From positions 17,610,001 through 17,674,000 of the forward strand of contig NC_079883.1 in NCBI RefSeq assembly GCF_029227915.1: a DNA stretch of 64,000 nucleotides. Reading direction: 5' to 3'. Position numbers and translations under genes: made by a program. The stretch is from Hydractinia symbiolongicarpus. Taxonomy: Eukaryota; Cnidaria; Hydrozoa; Anthoathecata; Hydractiniidae. Below, one piece after another: positions 61,352 to 64,000 of this stretch (within the stretch, counting starts at the first letter, position 1; each line of letters begins with the position of its first letter). Below the pieces are notes generated by a model, which was not told the DNA's origin, did no database searches, and saw only the letters and a list, made by a program, of their open reading frames with translations.

Positions 61352-63164
61352 GGTTGACGGTGTTATAAAGCTGTGACACAATTGCAAACAACTTGGGACA
61401 TCGTAGTCCATGAGAGTGGAAGTATAAGACCAATGATAACCTGCGCAGGCACGTGCAACCACGTGATATACGTGTAAGGCTTTTATTAGGGTACAAGAGG
61501 CTATATTACAGACCTTAGGGGCCTGTACACGTGTTTGACGGTGTTGTAAAGCCGTGGCGATATGGAAAACAACTTGGGACGTCGTAGTCCATTAAGAGTG
61601 GAAGAATTAGACCAATAGTAACCTGTGCAGGCCCGTGGAACAACGCGAATTGGGTGTACCGCCTTTATTAGGCTGCAAAAGGTCATGTTACAGCCTTTAG
61701 AGACCTGTACAATTGGTTGACGGTGTTATAAAGCTGTGGCGCAATTGCAAACAACTTGGGACGTCGTAGTCCATTGTGAGTACATGGACTACTCCGATCG
61801 AAACTTGCGCAGGCAAGTGGATCTACGTGATTCATGTGTACGGCCTCTATTAGGCAGAAAAAGGTCATGCCTTTAGAGGCCTGTACACGTGGCTGACTGT
61901 GTTATAAAGCCGTGGGGCATTGGAAAACCACTTGGGACGTCGTATTCCGTTGAGAGTGGAAGGATTACACCAATGCTAACCTGTGCAGGCACGTGCAACC
62001 ACGTGATATACGTGTAAGGCCTTTACTAGGCTGCAAGAGGCCATATTGCAGTCGTTAGAGGCATGTACTCGTAGTTAACGGTGTTATAACGCTATGGCGC
62101 AATGGAAAACGACTTGGGACGTCGTAGTCCATTAAGAGTGGAAGAATTAGACCAATAGTAACCTGTGCAGGCACGTGGAACAACGCGAATTGGGTGTACC
62201 GCCTTTATTAGGCCGCAAAAGGCCATATTACAGCCTTTAGGGGCCTGTACACGTGTTTGACGGTGTTGTAAAGCCGTGGCGATATGGAAAACAACTTGGG
62301 ACGTCGTAGTCCTTTGAGAGTGGAAGAATAAGACCAATGATAACCGGCGCAGGCACGTGCAACCACGTGATATACGTGTAAGGCCTTTATTAGGGTACAA
62401 GAGGCTATATTACAGCCCTTAGGGGCCTGTACCTGTATTTGACGGCGTTATAACGCCATGACACAATGGTAAACAACTTGGGACGTCGTAGTCCATTGAG
62501 AGTGGAAGGATTAGACCAATAGTAACCTGCGCAGGCACGTGGAACAAGGCAAATTGGGTGTACGGCCTTTATTAGGCTGCAAAAGGTCATGTTACAGCCT
62601 TTAGAGACCTGTACACGTGGTCGACGGTGTTATAAAGCTGTAGCGCAATTGCAAACAACTTGGCACGTCGTAGTCCATTAAGAGTACCTGGACTAGTCCG
62701 ATCGTAACGTGCGCAGGCACGTGGATCTACGTGATATACGTGTAAGGCCTTTATTAGGCTGCAAGAGGCCATATTACAGCCGTTAGACGCATGTACTTGT
62801 AGTTAACGGTGTTATAACGCCACGGCGCAATGGAAAACGACTTGGGACGTCGTAGTCCATTGAGAGTGGAAGGATTAGACCAATGATAACCTGCACAGGC
62901 ACGTGCAACCACGTGATATATGTGTAAGGCCTTTATTAGTGTACAAGAGGCTATATTACAGCCATTAGGGGCTTGTACGTGTGACTGACGCTGTTATAAA
63001 GCCATGGCGCAATGGAAAACAACTAGGGGCGCTGTAGTCCATTGAGAGCGGAAGGATAAGACCAATGGTAACCTGCGCAGGCACGTGGAACAACGTGATT
63101 TATGTATACGGACTTTATTAGGGCGCAAAAGGCCATATTACAGCATTTATGGGCCTGTGCACGC
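61352..63164. repeat. 1,813-bp tandem duplication, copy 2
   Basis: The copy starts at the fused monomer near 61,352: the left side GCACGCGG comes from the type seen at 63,157 and the right side GTTATAAAGCTGTGACAC from the type at 59,549. The exchange point is confined to the 10 bp GGTTGACGGT (61,352-61,361). A few differences separate the copies, for example GAAGACAAAG at about 60,510 against GAAGAATAAG at 62,325. Confidence 0.9.
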
Positions 63165-64000
63165 GGTTGACGGTCTTATAACGCCGTGGCGCTATGGAAA
63201 ACAACTTCGGACGTCATAGTCCATTGAGAGTGGAGGGATAAGACCAATGCTAACCTGCGCAGGCACGTGCAACCACGTGATATACGTGTAAGGCCTTTAT
63301 TAGGCTGCAAGAGGCCTTATTACAGTCGTTAGACGCATGTACTTGTAGTTAAGAGTGTTATAACGCCATGGCGCAATGGAAAACGACTTGTGACGTCGTA
63401 GTCCATTGAGAGTGGAAGGATTAGACCAATAGTAACCTGCGCAGGCACGTGGAACAACGCGAATTGGGTGTACGACCTTTATTAGGCTGCAAAAGGTCAT
63501 GTTACAGGCTTTAGAGACCTGTACACGTGGTTGACGGTGTTATAAAGCTGTGGTGCAATTGAAAACAACTTGGGACGTCGTAGTCCATTGAGAGTACATG
63601 GACTAGTCCGATCGTAACTTGCGCAGGCACGTGGATCTACGTGATTCATGTGTACGGCCTCTATTAGGCAGCAAAAAGCCATGCCATAGCCTTTAGAGGG
63701 CTGTACACGTTGATGACTGTGTTATAAAGCCGTGGCGCATTGGAAAACCACTTGGGACGTCGTAGTCCATTGAGAGTGGAAGGATTAGGCCAATGGTAAC
63801 CTGCGCAAGCACGTGGAACAACGTGATTTATGTATACGGACTTTAATAGGCCGCAAAAGGCCATATTACAGCCTTTAGGGGCCTGTACACGTGGTTGACA
63901 GTGTTGTAAAGCCGTGGCGCTATGGAAAACAACTTGGGACATCGTAGTCCATTGAGAGTGGAAGGATAAGACCAATGGTAACCTGCGCAGGCACGTGGAA
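63165..64000. repeat. Right-edge segment homologous to 41.17-42.00 kb
   Basis: It aligns at shift 21,996, then 21,997 after a 1-bp gap (TATTAGCAGC at 41,671 against TATTAGGCAGC). It includes the rare GTACACGTTGATGACTG and GGATTAGGCCAATGG variants. The array runs off the right edge of the window. Confidence 0.85.

Larger units (their letters stand above)
1..64000. repeat. Satellite DNA array, 182-bp monomer, ~350 head-to-tail copies
   Basis: The whole window is one tandem array. The opening motif GCCATATTACAG or a close variant (GTCATATT, GCTATATT, GCCATATTG) recurs at 1, 183, 365, 547, 705, 887 and 1068, and continues at about 182-bp steps to the right edge. All copies have the same orientation and no unique or foreign insert was seen. 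Other constant landmarks per monomer are CGTAGTCCATTGAGAGTGG, AACCTGCGCAGGCACGTG and GCCTTTATTAGG. The period is not a multiple of three, so no reading frame is maintained across copies. Arrays of this kind are known from centromeric and pericentromeric heterochromatin of eukaryotes, where 150-190 bp is a common monomer length. I do not recognise the family. The centromeric role is inference; subtelomeric or knob heterochromatin is equally possible from sequence alone. Confidence 0.97.

Noticed and set aside
169-63975. About 150 minus-strand open reading frames of 60-124 codons with similar cysteine-containing products
   Set aside because: They fall at the same place in every 182-bp monomer. 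The period is not a multiple of three, so no frame continues, and two minus frames of the same DNA are open at once. Indels are frequent and many starts are GTG, CTG or TTG. They are by-products of a stop-poor minus strand, not genes.
1-64000. CRISPR array
   Set aside because: There is no division into short constant repeats and unique spacers, the unit is 182 bp and varies throughout, and no cas-like gene is present.
1-64000. CENP-B box in the monomers
   Set aside because: No stretch fits the TTCG-N4-A-N2-CGGG core. CTTCGTAGTCC occurs in some monomers but lacks the downstream A and CGGG.
1-64000. Known satellites: primate alpha (171 bp), Arabidopsis 178-bp, maize CentC and knob-180
   Set aside because: The monomer length and the landmark motifs do not match these families as I know them. 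A distant relation cannot be tested without a database search.
1-64000. Transposon, rDNA, tRNA, telomeric repeat or unique spacer within the array
   Set aside because: I followed the monomer landmarks from end to end and saw no gap large enough and no terminal repeats, telomere-like runs or conserved RNA gene motifs.

Overview
This window is a single uninterrupted block of tandemly repeated satellite DNA. From base 1 to base 64,000 every stretch I read is a variant of one monomer of about 182 bp, roughly 350 copies, all head-to-tail on the same strand, with about 47-49% GC. I found no protein-coding gene, tRNA, rRNA, CRISPR array, transposon or unique sequence. The many minus-strand open frames of 60-124 codons are by-products of the repeat. 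An array like this points to a eukaryotic genome, most likely centromeric, pericentromeric or other heterochromatin. The monomer length is close to one nucleosome plus linker, as in many plant and animal centromeric satellites. I do not recognise the family and cannot name the organism; it does not look like primate alpha satellite, mouse minor satellite, Arabidopsis 178-bp, maize CentC or knob-180 as I know them.

The array is built at nested scales. (1) Monomers fall into subfamilies that differ in both halves. Four 3' types can be told apart: 'alpha' with three ACGT cores (CACGTGCAACCACG...), 'beta' (GGAACAACGTGATTTATG), 'gamma' (GGAACAACGCGAATTG) and 'delta' (GGATCTACGTGATTCATG). (2) In places two monomers form a strict 364-bp dimer, up to six copies in a row (34,960-37,143 and 46,597-48,780). 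(3) Runs of 7 to 29 monomers are tandemly duplicated: 1,250 bp at 15.2-17.4 kb, 2,366 bp at 9.1-14 kb, 2,724 bp at 36.3-41.4 kb, 5,272 bp at 47.7-58.0 kb and 1,813 bp at 59.5-63.2 kb. (4) Superunits of about 54-63 monomers (9.8-11.5 kb) recur; one landmark variant lies at 13,585, 23,387, 33,211 and 44,666.

Layout: 1-4,004 is a more heterogeneous block of 8-9-monomer units. 4,005-14,860 (block B) is repeated as 14,861-24,660 (block B'). From about 23.4 to 58 kb three superunits (C1, C2, C3) follow each other, increasingly homogenised and carrying expanded dimers and a recent 5.27-kb duplication. 58-64 kb mixes pieces homologous to 41-44 kb with a recent 1.8-kb duplication. Many copy-number changes are exact multiples of 182 bp with junctions inside short identical stretches, as expected from in-register unequal exchange. 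A few are out of register (18.09-18.25 kb, the 34-bp deletion at 8.63 kb, the 24-bp deletion family) and look like end-joining or slippage.

The sequence features most worth following are the dense short palindromes in every monomer (including perfect 14-bp GGCGTTATAACGCC), and three ACGT/E-box cores at about helical spacing that mark one monomer type and alternate with a type where the third core is lost. That alternation resembles, by analogy only, box-positive and box-negative monomers in other centromeric satellites. All comparisons were by eye. Repeat junctions are given to within tens of bases unless stated, and assembly error in such an array cannot be excluded.
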